Shown piece by piece: positions 11,015-22,979 of a stretch of DNA of 64,000 nucleotides (the first letter of the stretch is position 1; each line of letters opens with the position of its first letter). The translations under genes and the position numbers were made by a program. Source of the DNA: Prosapia bicincta (lineage: Eukaryota; Arthropoda; Insecta; Hemiptera; Cercopidae). The notes below the pieces were generated by a model, which did not search any database, was not told where the DNA came from, and saw only the letters and a list, made by a program, of their open reading frames with translations. The stretch lies in contig JBAIZL010000006.1 in the NCBI GenBank assembly GCA_036971475.1, forward strand, positions 66,325,898 to 66,389,897, in the 5' to 3' direction.

Positions 11015-14000
11015 TGGTTTTTTTTTAATTTTAGATAGATTCGTTTTTTAGACTTTTTAATGGCATCAATATGTACGCAGTATAGATACGATCTTGTGCC
11101 ATGTAGTTATTATCCTACTACAAATTCCACAGAGTAGGCCTACTTATGTTAATCATATTGATAATATAAAATATCAATTTGTACCAAACTGTTAAATAGA
11201 CAATAATATTAATTAAAATAAAATATCCTTTAAAAATAGTCTAAGAAAAATAGCCCTTTTATAACCCATTATACAATTGGTCCTTGTTTATCCCTAAAAA
11301 AAGTAGACCATGTATAGGTTACAATAACCTCCTCAACCGCCTTAGTGAGGAGGGGGGGGGTGGTTATTACAAGGCTCATAGCTACTAATGAACCTGAAAA
11401 CAGTAATATAAACAACACATGTTTAAAGCATATTCGTACTTAGGTCAACAAATTTATTTTAGTTTTTTTTTATGAAATAATTACAATTAATATAAATAAA
11501 GTACCATAACCTATGCGTAAAGCAACGTTTCTACATCACAACCTAAATAACAACTTTATGAAATCATCTGCTAATATTTATTTTTACCCAAATGGGATGA
11601 AATATGAATATTGCATACCTCGCCTCTTTCGTGAAACGTTTTTCTCCCATATAAAACTAACTACTTTATTATTAAATTTAATTGTAGAATTATTATTTAA
11701 AAAACTATATTGGCATCAAGTTTCTACCCTGCAACTTTAGAAGAATGTATTTGAACTTGAGTGGGTGTGAAAAAAGGATTTTATTAACGTTAAAAAATTT
11801 CAACGAAATATATATAGTGAGAGTGCGAACTAATAGAAGGAATTAAATAAGATAGAACACCATTCGTGTTCCAACCTATAAATTCCCTCGCCTAGGATGT
11901 GGAAACAAATTTAGCTAAGATCCACAAGGTAGACATATACAAAGGACATGGAGGAAAGTGCACTTTCCGGAAGTATACCTACTGTACCTTATGATTCCCC
12001 ACCCCCATCAATTCCCGAGTGGTAGCTGGTAGACATCTTCTCATTACTTGGGTATAGATTAACTCTGCTTACTTCACAGATGCAATAGTTTATACACGGC
12101 TCAAGATTCTCCCTCTACTACACATACGTTTTTTGATCTCTACTTCACTACTCCCAACGAAACAACAGTCTTTTCGAGTCACTTGTAGGTGATAATTTTT
12201 TTAGTGTATGTGCTCCAACTTGAGACTTTAAAACCTGCTAAACATTCGTAATGGTTGAAATTTCTTAAGCGTTTTCCTTGTGGTTAGGACATGCATTGAA
12301 GTACGAGGATGGTTTGAGATATACACATCAAGCGTTTTATATGTATCGGCCGATAAGCTCATTTCATATTTAACTGGATAATTAGAATGAATGTAAATTT
12401 GAATATGGAATTGAAGACATAAAAGTCATCAAAACATGGTAACAATTTAACTTTTTATAAGAAGTCTTGAGACACAATAATCCAGGGCCTTACAGAAACC
12501 TACATTTGCAATTTGTAGTGCACGAAAGTAGACTAAATATGAACTGTATATCAACAACTTATTTATTCGTAGAATAACATTTTAACAATGAAGAATGAGC
12601 GGTAAGAAACTGCCCTTGCTAATACGCTATTTGACGGCTTTCAATAACAATTCCTAGATACGGAATCCTCTGTGTGAAATGAGTATACAAGGAGGGGTTC
12701 ATACAGGAGGCATTGCTAAAACAAGAAAAACAAATATGACAATATGGGATAGATCCGTACCTACTAGAGAATTAGGCCAGAGCGCTCTGTTCGTGACGTC
12801 ACAGCGCTAGGCTCCACAAGGAGTAAACATCTAGGCCTTAGAAAATCTTTACTCTTATATTCAAGATTTATTACATTTTATTTTTGCAAATGAAATTATA
12901 ATAATTCAATGTCCTATTAGTTGGTAAATGCTCTGTGGATGATAAAAAATTCGGTTTCAACAGCTCGTTAACTGGTATTCACTTGTGGAAACTCTATTAC
13001 AGTCAAACCATTACAGCCAATCCTTCACATGGTCATCCATAGACTATAAAGCATTCACTAAAATAACTTACTTGCCATTACACAAAAAGTAAATCTTGAG
13101 GAATAGGATTTGGAAGAGTTGAAGTTTAGATCCATTATCGAAGAACCTATTACGTAACTGTTATTAGCGAATTTTGAATGGATACTATTTAACATGAAAA
13201 CAAAAGGTGAATTGCCAATTGATGAAATATTAAATCAGTAGGCCCACGTGCTGTAATACCTCCTTGTAATCTAGAAAAGATGGGATTGGAATTTTATTAA
13301 ATAAGGGGATTACTTTTTCAGATTGTTTTAAAAATTTACACTGTGTGCATGAGTAAGGAAAGGTTGTTTTTTCCCTCTTGGATAAATTAATTAGTTACTA
13401 CAAACAGTTTTATTAGTTTTTGGATAGGGTTGAGGGATAACATTTGAATATCTTAGAATTTTGTATGCACTGGGACTTATTGTATACAGTAGGAAAGAGT
13501 GTACCATAGTATCAGTTGAATATATTGATTTTCCTTGTGTATGGTTAGCAATTTAATTTGTTCTGCAATGAGAGACAAACTAGTATGAATTTTCTCACAT
13601 GTTTCAGAAGAAAGAGTGCTTATATTTCTAGACAGATGGCTTAATACTATTAAGCAATTGCCATTTTCGTTATTTTGTTTCTCTTCAGAAAGAGATACCA
13701 TTTCTATAGTATATTAAATTGCACCAATCTTATTACGCACAAATTGCGTTTTGTTCATGCACATATCAATAGATATTTCTTTGCCAATCAAGAGAGTTTA
13801 TAATTTCAAATTACTGAAAATAAAAACTGAAAGTGTAACACAGGTCCCCTAGATTATGAGGTCATGTGTTAAATAAATCTGGATACTTTATTATTTTGAA
13901 CGAACTTTAGCCATTGTTCTCGAACTTTTGAAAGTTATTCAGAATGTTTATCACTTCATTAAAATCAGAGAACATTTGACTATTTTGTCATGCAAAATTT

Positions 14001-17000
14001 GTTGCTTGGTAAATTTTATAGTTATTCTTAACTTATTTTTAACTTCCCTTTCTAATTTTTCTTCTATACCATTACGCCTTAACCACATAGATATAGTCTA
14101 TAGTACTCGGACTTTAAGAAATGTTACAACATAACGGGTGTTAGGCCGGCACCGAGAGATGGTGAACCTTGTCCTTGTTCTCCAGGAGGAACTGGTTCCT
14201 TAAAGATAGCCAACCCCAAATACTAGTAATATTCGTTCCATAAGAGCAGAATAACATATCATATAAAAGAAACTTTTTGTTTAATCACCAAGAATGATTG
14301 TTAAAAAGTCCACTCTTTAACTGGTTTAAAGTCCCTTTGGCTGTATTTTTATAACATTGAAGTATGTTTACTAGATCATATCACTGTGTGTAAGAAAAAC
14401 TCTTGGAACGTCGACTGAAGGGGTTGGTAAAGCAAAGGTAAACTTTAAATCTGAGATAAATGTGTATACACACATTTCTGCTGAGCAGGAAAAATATTCT
14501 TGTTTTCAAATCGTATCGAAATGTTATCGTATAAACGTTATAAATGTTATCCGTATACATTATCCGTATAAATGTTATCGTAAAGTTAATTTTACCATTT
14601 AATCGAAAAACTTCACCGAATGAATAAAGCGTGACTGCTAATTTAGGCTAATTCCTAATGTCCAGGTATCGGGAATACACCTCAAATCAGGCCTGTCCTT
14701 GTCGCAACCCCGCACAGGTGGTACCACAAGATATCCCCTAAAAACTGTAATAGGGGCTTTTATGTTTCTATTTAATCTGGATGATTTCCAATATTACCCT
14801 AACCTTCGTAGGAAATAATAGTCATACTGGCGGATCCCCCTAAAGTGCAATTAAAAATTATAACATCATACTCTTTATTGTAGCCTTCTAAAAAGACAAA
14901 GCTGCGTCAATTTTTTTCAGCTTGTCTAAATATTTTGTTTCCGTTTTTTGTTGGTTTTTTTTAGCTCTGTATTGACAGGCTAGTTTTTATTTCTAATAAC
15001 AGAGTTTTAAATTTATTGATTATTTGATCACAAGTGTTTAGTAAAGGAAAAGGTTTATATTTGCTGAGTTAGTAAGGAATCTGCTTATACTTTATAAATT
15101 CTGCGAAATTGAATTACAAAAACGTTTTCGTTAATTTCCTATTGAAATATTAAAAGAAATTGCCTATTTTCCATTTGAGTTAACTATTTGGTACTGTATA
15201 GAGGCAAGGATAATTTCTTTCTATTTTGAACTACTTTTTATTATATTATTTGTACCTATGTATACAAATTACACTATTTTATTAAAAATGGACTGCCTTT
15301 CAAAATGGTTGCTTCTTTAGTTTATTTTCAGCTGTTTTCAATTTTTTCACTTCGTTTTACCTTTTTTGTTTTGTATATCATCTTTTGTTAATAGTAAAAA
15401 TAATTGGTCTTGAACCAAAAGTCTTTCTTTGACAATGTCAAAGCTATAATTAAAACTATAAAACGTTTTCGCCAACAATTGGAATCAACAGTCACTAAAA
15501 TCAACGAGAAGAGGGTGTGAAGGGTTCCGCAAACAAGACCAACAAACCCTTCAGATCTAATCAGATTGCCGCCTTATTTCATCGCATAATTGAATGTTGC
15601 GTGTTCTAAATATATGTCAAACTTTGTAGGTTTTATATAATTATATTTATATATATCAAAAATTAGTTTTATTTGTGGTTAATCGGTTTCTTCTCCATTA
15701 AAATCTCCCAAGGAGGAATATATAGAAAAAACTGACAGATTCCATACTCTATTTCATACGCTTTTCAACCACATCAGATGATGAACTAGATATTGTCGTA
15801 ATATTAGTTAGTGTTGCTAGATAGAGATGCTTTCTTTCTACAATATCAAACGGCGCGAGGGTTTATGTAAATAGACAGAAGTTATTTTCTCTCGTCCCTT
15901 AAAGTTTCAGGGTCAAGAGCTTCTTCCTTTTTTTGACGTTTTCAGATTATTTTAAAATTATAAATGAACTCGTCTAGTATTTTCGAAAACTCTGTGAGCG
16001 TGAGTGCGCGACTATCAGATCCCTCCCCTATTAAAATTTCTCCCTGCTCATCTGATTCTAAAAAATATTCTATGTTGTCTAGTTTTTAAAATAATTGTAT
16101 AAACACAAATATGCATTACTTTTTCGAAATTATACAGATATTTTTTAAGACATTAAAATTAAACTCGTAAATATTTTGTGCAGTATGTCCGCAATGTCTT
16201 TGAAGGTGCAACATAAGCCCTCAAATTTAAACCACTAAATTCTTTAAAGAATGTCTTATGCAGCCCTTAAAAAAACCTGTTTTTAAAATATTTTATAACT
16301 AGAATAAATTAAACAAATATAAAACAAAAAATTCAATCCTACAACAATTTTTTAACCTAATTTTAAAAACTATAAACTTTCAGGAACTGATTATTAGACG
16401 TAACTCATCTTATAACCAGTTTCACTTTGTACATAATAAATATAACTCACTAAGCAGGACTCACAAACTGTTGAGATACGTATATCTAGAACATGAAGTT
16501 ATAACAGGAGTAGTATTTATGCCACAAGTAATATGCATGCAGCGTTGAAGCACTGTGTCTGCGCTACGTTATCCGTAATGGCACATGCAGCCACGCTATA
16601 AAACTCCAGTGGGACGTCCTGCCATGGCATTACGAAAGCATTGATTTAATTAAACAGTAAAACTGTCTCGCAATATATATCTCCACTTATTTAGATACGA
16701 CGGGTCAGTTTTACCAACATGCGTGTACATTTCAAAATGGCAACCTCTTTCTTGATCCAACTATAAGTCATACGTTTAAAACTATAAAATATATTCATGG
16801 AGTCGAAAAAGGGTTTACAAATTTTAATTCCATTTACAATAATTAACGATACTTTCTTACAATATTTCGTATACTCTAAATCAGTTTATTAGGAATAAAA
16901 CTACTAAAGATGGCTACTTTGTCGTTAAAAAAAATATTTAATGATACAATCATTTGAGTTATTGAACATTCCATGAGTTGGCAATAACTTAGTTATTTAC

Positions 17001-17690
17001 CAATAAGCAAACCCAACAAAACGTGATATCGGAATAATGCGAAGGTTTTAGTAATGTAATAAAAACTTCCCCAATTTTAAGTCTGTTCTTGTCCACAGCC
17101 TTACAGAATCAACTTTCTCCGAGTTGCTAAAAACTGCTTCTTTGTTATACCCTATTCAGTTCCACCTCATCGATGAACGAAAGTGGAACCATTCGCCCTA
17201 AGGTTCTTAGAGATTTAACATATAATCAGAACTTTATTTTCACCATTTAATCACTCGTTTTCTTCACAACACCGTAAAAACGTATTTACAAAATTTAGTC
17301 TCTTTAGAATTTCTATATAGCTGCAGAAACTATCGCTGCTTACCATATGGCGCCCATATGCTTCCATATCCTAAGGTATTTCCTTTGGTTTCCAAAATTT
17401 AAAAAAAATCAAAATTTTAACAAATATATTAAAAAGTTTATGAAAATATCTGTAATAACCTTTAGAATACATCGAGAATTAAAAAAACAGATAGTGCATT
17501 TCTTAAGGAAGAGTCTCTCATGAATTTATGGAATAAAATTACGTCTAAATATACTTTGAGTCTATCAGGCAATCTGCGAAAAAAATAATATGAATCTAGT
17601 AGCGGTACTGGCACCATACCATTCTATTTCAAGGAAAAGTCAGAAAATGTCGAACATAACAAATTACGCTTATATATACCAATAATAATT
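11015..17690. other. Long gene-poor AT-rich stretch
   Basis: I found no gene in these 6.7 kb. Points of note: a G run at 11350-11359; AGCGCT palindromes flanking a perfect CRE octamer at 12781-12808; a short direct-repeat cluster around TTATCGTATAAA at 14519-14580; and GC-richer patches near 14150-14210 and 14640-14760 without recognisable coding content. The open frames at 11513-11740 (+), 13477-13701 (-) and 13928-14134 (+) carry no motif I recognise. Confidence 0.5.
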
Positions 17691-17700
17691 GTTTAGAAAA

Positions 17701-18197
<497 letters not shown>

Positions 18198-18306
18198 ACT
18201 TTGGTTTTTTCGTAATTTCCATTTGCGGTAAACGAAAACTGGCTACTAAGACAAATGTTTGTTTAAAGGTCTCTAGAATTAAAAAAAAAAAAAATCACAA
18301 CTTTAT

Positions 18307-18381
<75 letters not shown>

Positions 18382-18612
18382 AACAAACAAACATACACAC
18401 CCACACCCACAAACACACACAAACATACACACACACCCACAAACACACAAAAAACATACACACATACTTTGGTTTTTTTCGGAATTTCCATTTGCGGTAA
18501 ACGCAAACTGGCTACTTAGACAAACGGTTGTTTAAAGGTCTCTAGAATTTACAAAAAAATTCACAACTTTATACACATACACACACACAAACACACACAC
18601 ACCCACACACAC
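18198..18612. repeat. Two copies of the CA-associated unit in tandem with CA arrays
   Basis: Unit copies lie at about 18198-18306 and 18467-18575. Each runs from ACTTTGGTTTTTT through ATTTCCATTTGCGGTAAACG, CTGGCTACT, TTTAAAGGTCTCTAGAATT and an A run to CACAACTTTATACAC. CA arrays follow at 18307-18460 and 18576-18612. The two copies are about 268 bp apart. They are closer to each other than to the copy at 4989-5096: both share TTTGCGG and TTTAAAGG, where the other has TTGGCGG and TTGAAGG. This fits local duplication of a microsatellite-plus-unit block. Confidence 0.88.
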
Positions 18613-18639
18613 CTAAAGGTGGTAGAGAAATAATGGGAA

Positions 18640-20000
18640 AATGAGTTATGATCTGGAATAAAAGGATTAATGATGATGGGATTGGATGTAGTGGGAGTTA
18701 CAAGTTCAAAGTACGTGACATTTGACTATTTAATAAAACTTAATTGACTTCAATTATATTTATGAAGTGGATAAAATGGAATGATGCAGGGGGAATATCA
18801 TCCAAACCTATATACAAGTAAATCTAACCCTACCCCTAGAGATATAATAGGTGATTACGAGTTGTTGGATAATATTAAACTTTAAACTGTATTTCCATAT
18901 TTTTCAAGACGGTGTTTTGTTTTGATTAATTTGTTTTAACGTTGAAGCTTAAGCTATCTGGCAGGCCATTAATTTATATTATATAAACTGATTTACTTCA
19001 ATTTAGTAGACGTAATATTATTGTTGAAACTAATTTAAACTTTTAAAATAAAAGTAAGTATAGTTATATCAAAGACGTAATCACTGAGTACAGAAATTCT
19101 ATTAGCTGTTCATAAAATATAACTTGTTTAAAATACAGATTAGAATCACATATTTAAATTTATTGTTATTGTTAATAAACCATGTAAAGTTTTAGTAATC
19201 ACTAAAACATGAAGCTATTAATACTAAATTACAGCAATATTTAATTTCAAAAAAGATATATTTTATTAACGAAAGCCGTCTTATGTTATCGCCACAATTT
19301 GTTTTTTTTTGTCTATCTCCAATGCATTTAAAAGAATGATACAGTTTTCAAGGCGATAGGACCTGTGCCCGTTTCCATTACAAGAAGCTAGCTCTCAGGC
19401 CGGTTTACATTCCCGAGGATTTACTGCTAATTGGCAGAGCTCCTTTGCTTCGCTCGAAATGTCTTTTTACAAACTTACACTTTCAGTATTGTGCTACATA
19501 CTTAAGGCCTACAGACTTTTATTTTTTGTCTGTTTCAGCAACTGTAGCTTCAAATTAACGTTTATAGCCTTGAAACAGAATAAATTATGTTGGAGGAGCG
19601 AAATTATAGTTCCATCATAAAATAATCTTTAGTTAATGGCTTTTAAGGCACACGAAATCCATTGAATGGCAAGATATAGAAACTGTAAAACAAGGTACAG
19701 TAAACTGCATCGGTCGTCTTGGGATAAGAGAGAATCATTGCTCACGCGTTTGTGGTCGCATTCAAGCTTATTAGCTTTCCATCGTGATAGACTGAGCTAC
19801 GTTAATACAGTTAGGTTAATTTATGTCAAAGTTTCTTGATGTAATCATCTTGATTTCACTGATAACCCATAAAAGGAACGAATGTTTTGAAATGCTTCAG
19901 CAAGTAATCCATTACGTATTCACTTAGTTAAGTACTTTTTAAATATAGTTAAATCAATGTTAATTAACCTTATGCATTGCAGCATACAGCAATATACGGC
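18640..20000. repeat. Block related to 60.3-61.96 kb (partial third copy of the X region)
   Basis: The start (ATGATCTGGAATAAA, then GAGTTACAAGT, then TGACATTTGAC) matches about 60335-60420 and, less well, 38880-38960. Further in, 19339-19500 matches 61475-61630 closely: shared words include AGCTCTCAGGCCGGTT, GGATTTACTGCTAATTG and ATAAACTTACACTTTCAGT or variants. The order of the matches is conserved, so this looks like a rearranged older copy of one duplicated region. It contains no open frame of note. Confidence 0.75.
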
Positions 20001-20094
20001 TTTACAAATGGTTAGAATCTTAAACATATTAGAATATATTTAAATCGTTTTTACTTTTGATGATACAAGGAATATAAATTACCGGTAAAAAAGA

Positions 20095-20300
20095 GTCCGA
20101 AGATGGAAGAGGTGAAGGGATAATGATGGAGGGATTCGAGCTCCGGAAATGAAGGATGCAAACGGGAATGGGATCAGGAAGTCGTGACAGTTCCATTAGT
20201 TACAAAGGGACGACATTTGACCGTCCAAAAAGGAAAAGGTTTCTCTGTTACCTTGGAAACCAAGTGAACCACGTGGGTCCCGAGCCAGTGCAAGAGAACG
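20095..20300. repeat. Short dispersed block similar to 38.87-39.0 and 60.3-60.5 kb
   Basis: A GC-richer, purine-rich segment with words such as GGAAGTCGTGACAGTT, TAGTTACAAAGGGACGACATTTGACC and GGTTTCTCTGTTACC. It parallels the GGGAAGTGGTGAGAGTTACAAG ... GAGTGACATTCGACC segment of block X2 and its counterpart in X1. It sits next to the block at 18.64-20.0 kb and may be a second, more diverged copy of the same segment. Confidence 0.55.
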
Positions 20301-20609
20301 CTGAGGATATACCAATCTCAGTGAAATATATCTAACGGCGGTCGCGCCGTTAAGGATGCCCTAACTAAAATGTTTAGTGTAAAGAATATATTTTATTCTA
20401 TAGCACTAGTTTTGATAAGCTAGCTGTGTGTCGATGGCTTTATCTGACAACTTTTTTTCCCATGACTAAGCGTTCTGTCGTGATCTGGGGGGGGGGGATG
20501 AACTGGCGCGCCACTGTTCAGTTAAGGCTGTCCCAACAGCGCTGCCATGTGTTACAGTTTTTAGCAATTTATTTGGTTTGGGAGCTAATCATAATCGAAC
20601 GCTTGTGAT

Positions 20610-20937
20610 TTTATACGTCCCAAATAAAACAAAAATGCATTAATGTTATTAACATTACATTCAGAGGATGAAATCGATGACGAAACAGGAGATTTAATCA
20701 AACCAGTGGTGATTTCATTCTACAACTTATCAAAGAAAGGATTTCATGTGGTTGATAGAGTGAAGAAGGATTACTCAATAAAAAGAGTGAGTTACAGAGA
20801 TGGCTAGTGATTTCATTCAACGAGTTATTGACTCGGCACTAATCAATGTTCAGATCATATATAAGGAGAACACTGAGATGAAAATTGCTAGGAGAATATT
20901 ATCGCTGAGTTAGCAAAGGCAATTGGAAGGCTTATCA
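20610..20937 (+). pseudogene. piggyBac-type transposase remnant (C-terminal part)
   Basis: Translation of the plus strand in the frame of 20610 gives LLTLHSEDEIDDETGD, then IKPVVISFYNLSKKG, FHVVDRVKKDYSIKR and YRDG before a stop near 20804. Continuing in shifted frames gives RWLVISFNELLTR, then ALINVQIIYKENTEMKIARR, then AELAKAIGR. This order (acidic DD-ETGD stretch, KP-x-I-x-x-YN, K-x-G-x-D-x-x-D, YS-x-R-x-x-x-RW, N-x-x-I-IYK, RR, L-x-x-L) is that of the C-terminal catalytic region of piggyBac/PGBD transposases. The copy is dead. It has an in-frame stop at 20625-20627, at least two frameshifts and no N-terminal part. The third catalytic Asp of the family's GVD motif is replaced by His (codon 20745-20747). 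I found no terminal inverted repeats or TTAA target duplication. This piece was too broken to appear as a long open frame. Confidence 0.85.
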
Positions 20938-22064
20938 TTTGAAAAGTGCTTCAATTTATTTCCATCCATACCGCTCAAGCAGAGTATAAATATATATATT
21001 TGGTCAAGAATAACCTATCAAGAGTCAATATTCACATAACATTGTTACCAAATTATGGTACATTTTTATAAAATTTATTTATACTATAATAAATTATTAT
21101 TTTAAAATATTTTCATAAAAACACTTCGTGAAAAATCAAGAACTATACTACTTAGGCCATATAAAATCTAATGGTTTGAAGCGGAACATACACATTTGAT
21201 TTCATTTTAGGAAATCTAGGAGAAAAGGCCCCAAGATTTTCCTTGTCAATAACGAAGAACTGTTATATAAAACTGAATGGTCATGAATGTAACAGAACAA
21301 CCTGTCGATAGCATACTAGGTCGCAGGTCTCAATTTGAACAATGTGCCATGAAGAAAAAATAAATAACGGTTAGTTCACTAGGCGTCGCTTCGTTCCAGC
21401 TCCGTTCATCTAAAAATTTCCAAACTAATTTTAAATACTTTCTTACTGATAAATAGTTATAAAATTTATAAATTACATATTACTTAAGAATTTTAAACCT
21501 AAAAATTTAGTTTTAAGTGAAAATGTTTTCTCTAATTAATGAGTTTGTAAATGTTAGAGGTTCCCCATAGGCGCGACCATTTATGTCGCGTAAAAAACAG
21601 GACGCGACCGATCGCGGGTTCAAGTACTATTTGACTAAGTATTGAAATTAGTTTTAAGGGAACACGCATAGTAACTAGACGCAAAGTACAAGACGTCACT
21701 CTGTAACCTTAACGCTTGTTTTTCTTTAGTTAGACATTTTATATCTTTACGTTAGTATCAGTGGAAACGTATTCTACCCAACTTCCTCTAATTCGATTTT
21801 ACATTTTAAAATTTATTGTTGGTAATGTTAAATATTAAAAAATTAAGCAATATATGTATTGCCAATTCTAACCCTAAACAAATTCAGAAGTTGGAATCAT
21901 CATTGAATTCATCGAAAATATTTGCTAGAAATTTTTTAAAACTATTTTTAGAAAGTAAAGAAGATATTTAATGAAATTGTTACAGCTTAGTTTAATTTCT
22001 TTAATATACATTGTGACGTTATATATTTCTGTAGTAATACGTACTTATTTATTCATGAAAAAGT
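20938..22064. other. Intergenic; CpG-rich hairpin cluster at 21572-21622
   Basis: Mostly AT-rich with no gene. At 21572-21622 there is a small CpG cluster: CGCGAC, loop CATTTAT, GTCGCG forms a perfect 6-bp hairpin, followed within 20 bp by a second GACGCGACC and a CGATCGCG palindrome. The element that follows, GCGGGTTCAAGTAC, resembles a tRNA B box, but no A box or cloverleaf can be drawn. Its role is unknown. Confidence 0.4.
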
Positions 22065-22979
22065 GTACTATAAAATGTGTCATTAGGCCAAAGAACGTTT
22101 CAGACACATCACCCTATTTTAAATTGTACTATAAAATGTGTCATTAGGCCAAAGAACGTTCCAGATACACTACCCTATTTTAAATTGTAGTATAAAATGT
22201 GTCATTAGGCCAAAGAACGTTTCAGACACATTACCCTGTTTTAAATTGTACTATAAAATGTGTCATTAGGCCAAAGAACGTTTCAGACACATCACCCTAT
22301 TTTAAATTGTAGTATAAAATGTGTCATTAGGCCAAAGAACATTTCAGACACATTACAATGTTTTAAATTGTACTATAAAATGTGTCATTAGGCCAAAGAA
22401 CGTTCCAGATACACTACCCTATTTTAAATTGTAGTATAAAATGTGTCATTAGGCCAAAGAACGTTTCAGACACATTACCCTGTTTTAAATTGTACTATAA
22501 AATGTGTCATTAGGCCAAAGAACGTTTCAGACACATCACCCTATTTTAAATTGTACTATAAAATGTGTTATTAGGCCAAAGAACGTTCCAGATACACTAC
22601 CCTATTTTAAATTGTAGTATAAAATGTGTCATTAGGCCAAAGAACGTTTCAGACACATTACCCTGTTTTAAATTGTACTATAAAATGTGTCATTAGGCCA
22701 AAGAACGTTTCAGACACATTACCCTATTTTAAATTGTACTATAAAATGTGTCATTAGGCCAAAGAACGTTTCAGACACATTACCCTATTTTAAATTGTAC
22801 TATAAAATGTGTCATTAAACCAAAGAACGTTTCAGACACATTACCCTATTTTAAATTGTACTATAAAATGTGTCATTAGGCCAAAAAACGTTTCAGACAC
22901 ATCACCCTATTTTAAATTGTACTATAAAATGTGTCATTAAGCCAAAGAACGTTTCAGACACATTACCCTATTTTAAATT
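22065..22979. repeat. 61-bp satellite, exactly 15 units
   Basis: Units begin with GTACTATAAAATGTG or GTAGTATAAAATGTG at 22065, 22126, 22187 and every 61 bp to 22919. The array breaks at 22980 (GTACCTTATTG). No unit has an insertion or deletion. Each unit contains TCATTAGGCCAAAGAACG, then TTTCAGACACAT or TTCCAGATACAC, then ACCCTATTTTAAATT. Units 1-10 fall into three variants, and units 11-15 are more uniform (see findings). Since 61 is not a multiple of three, the array is not coding. There are no unique spacers, so it is not CRISPR-like. Confidence 0.98.

Noticed and set aside
13477..13701. 74-codon minus-strand frame with a plausible residue mix
   Set aside because: No recognisable family, no supporting frame upstream or downstream, and its composition is compatible with chance.
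22065..22979. CRISPR-like regular array
   Set aside because: The 61-bp units are contiguous with no unique spacers, and the context is eukaryotic. It is a satellite.
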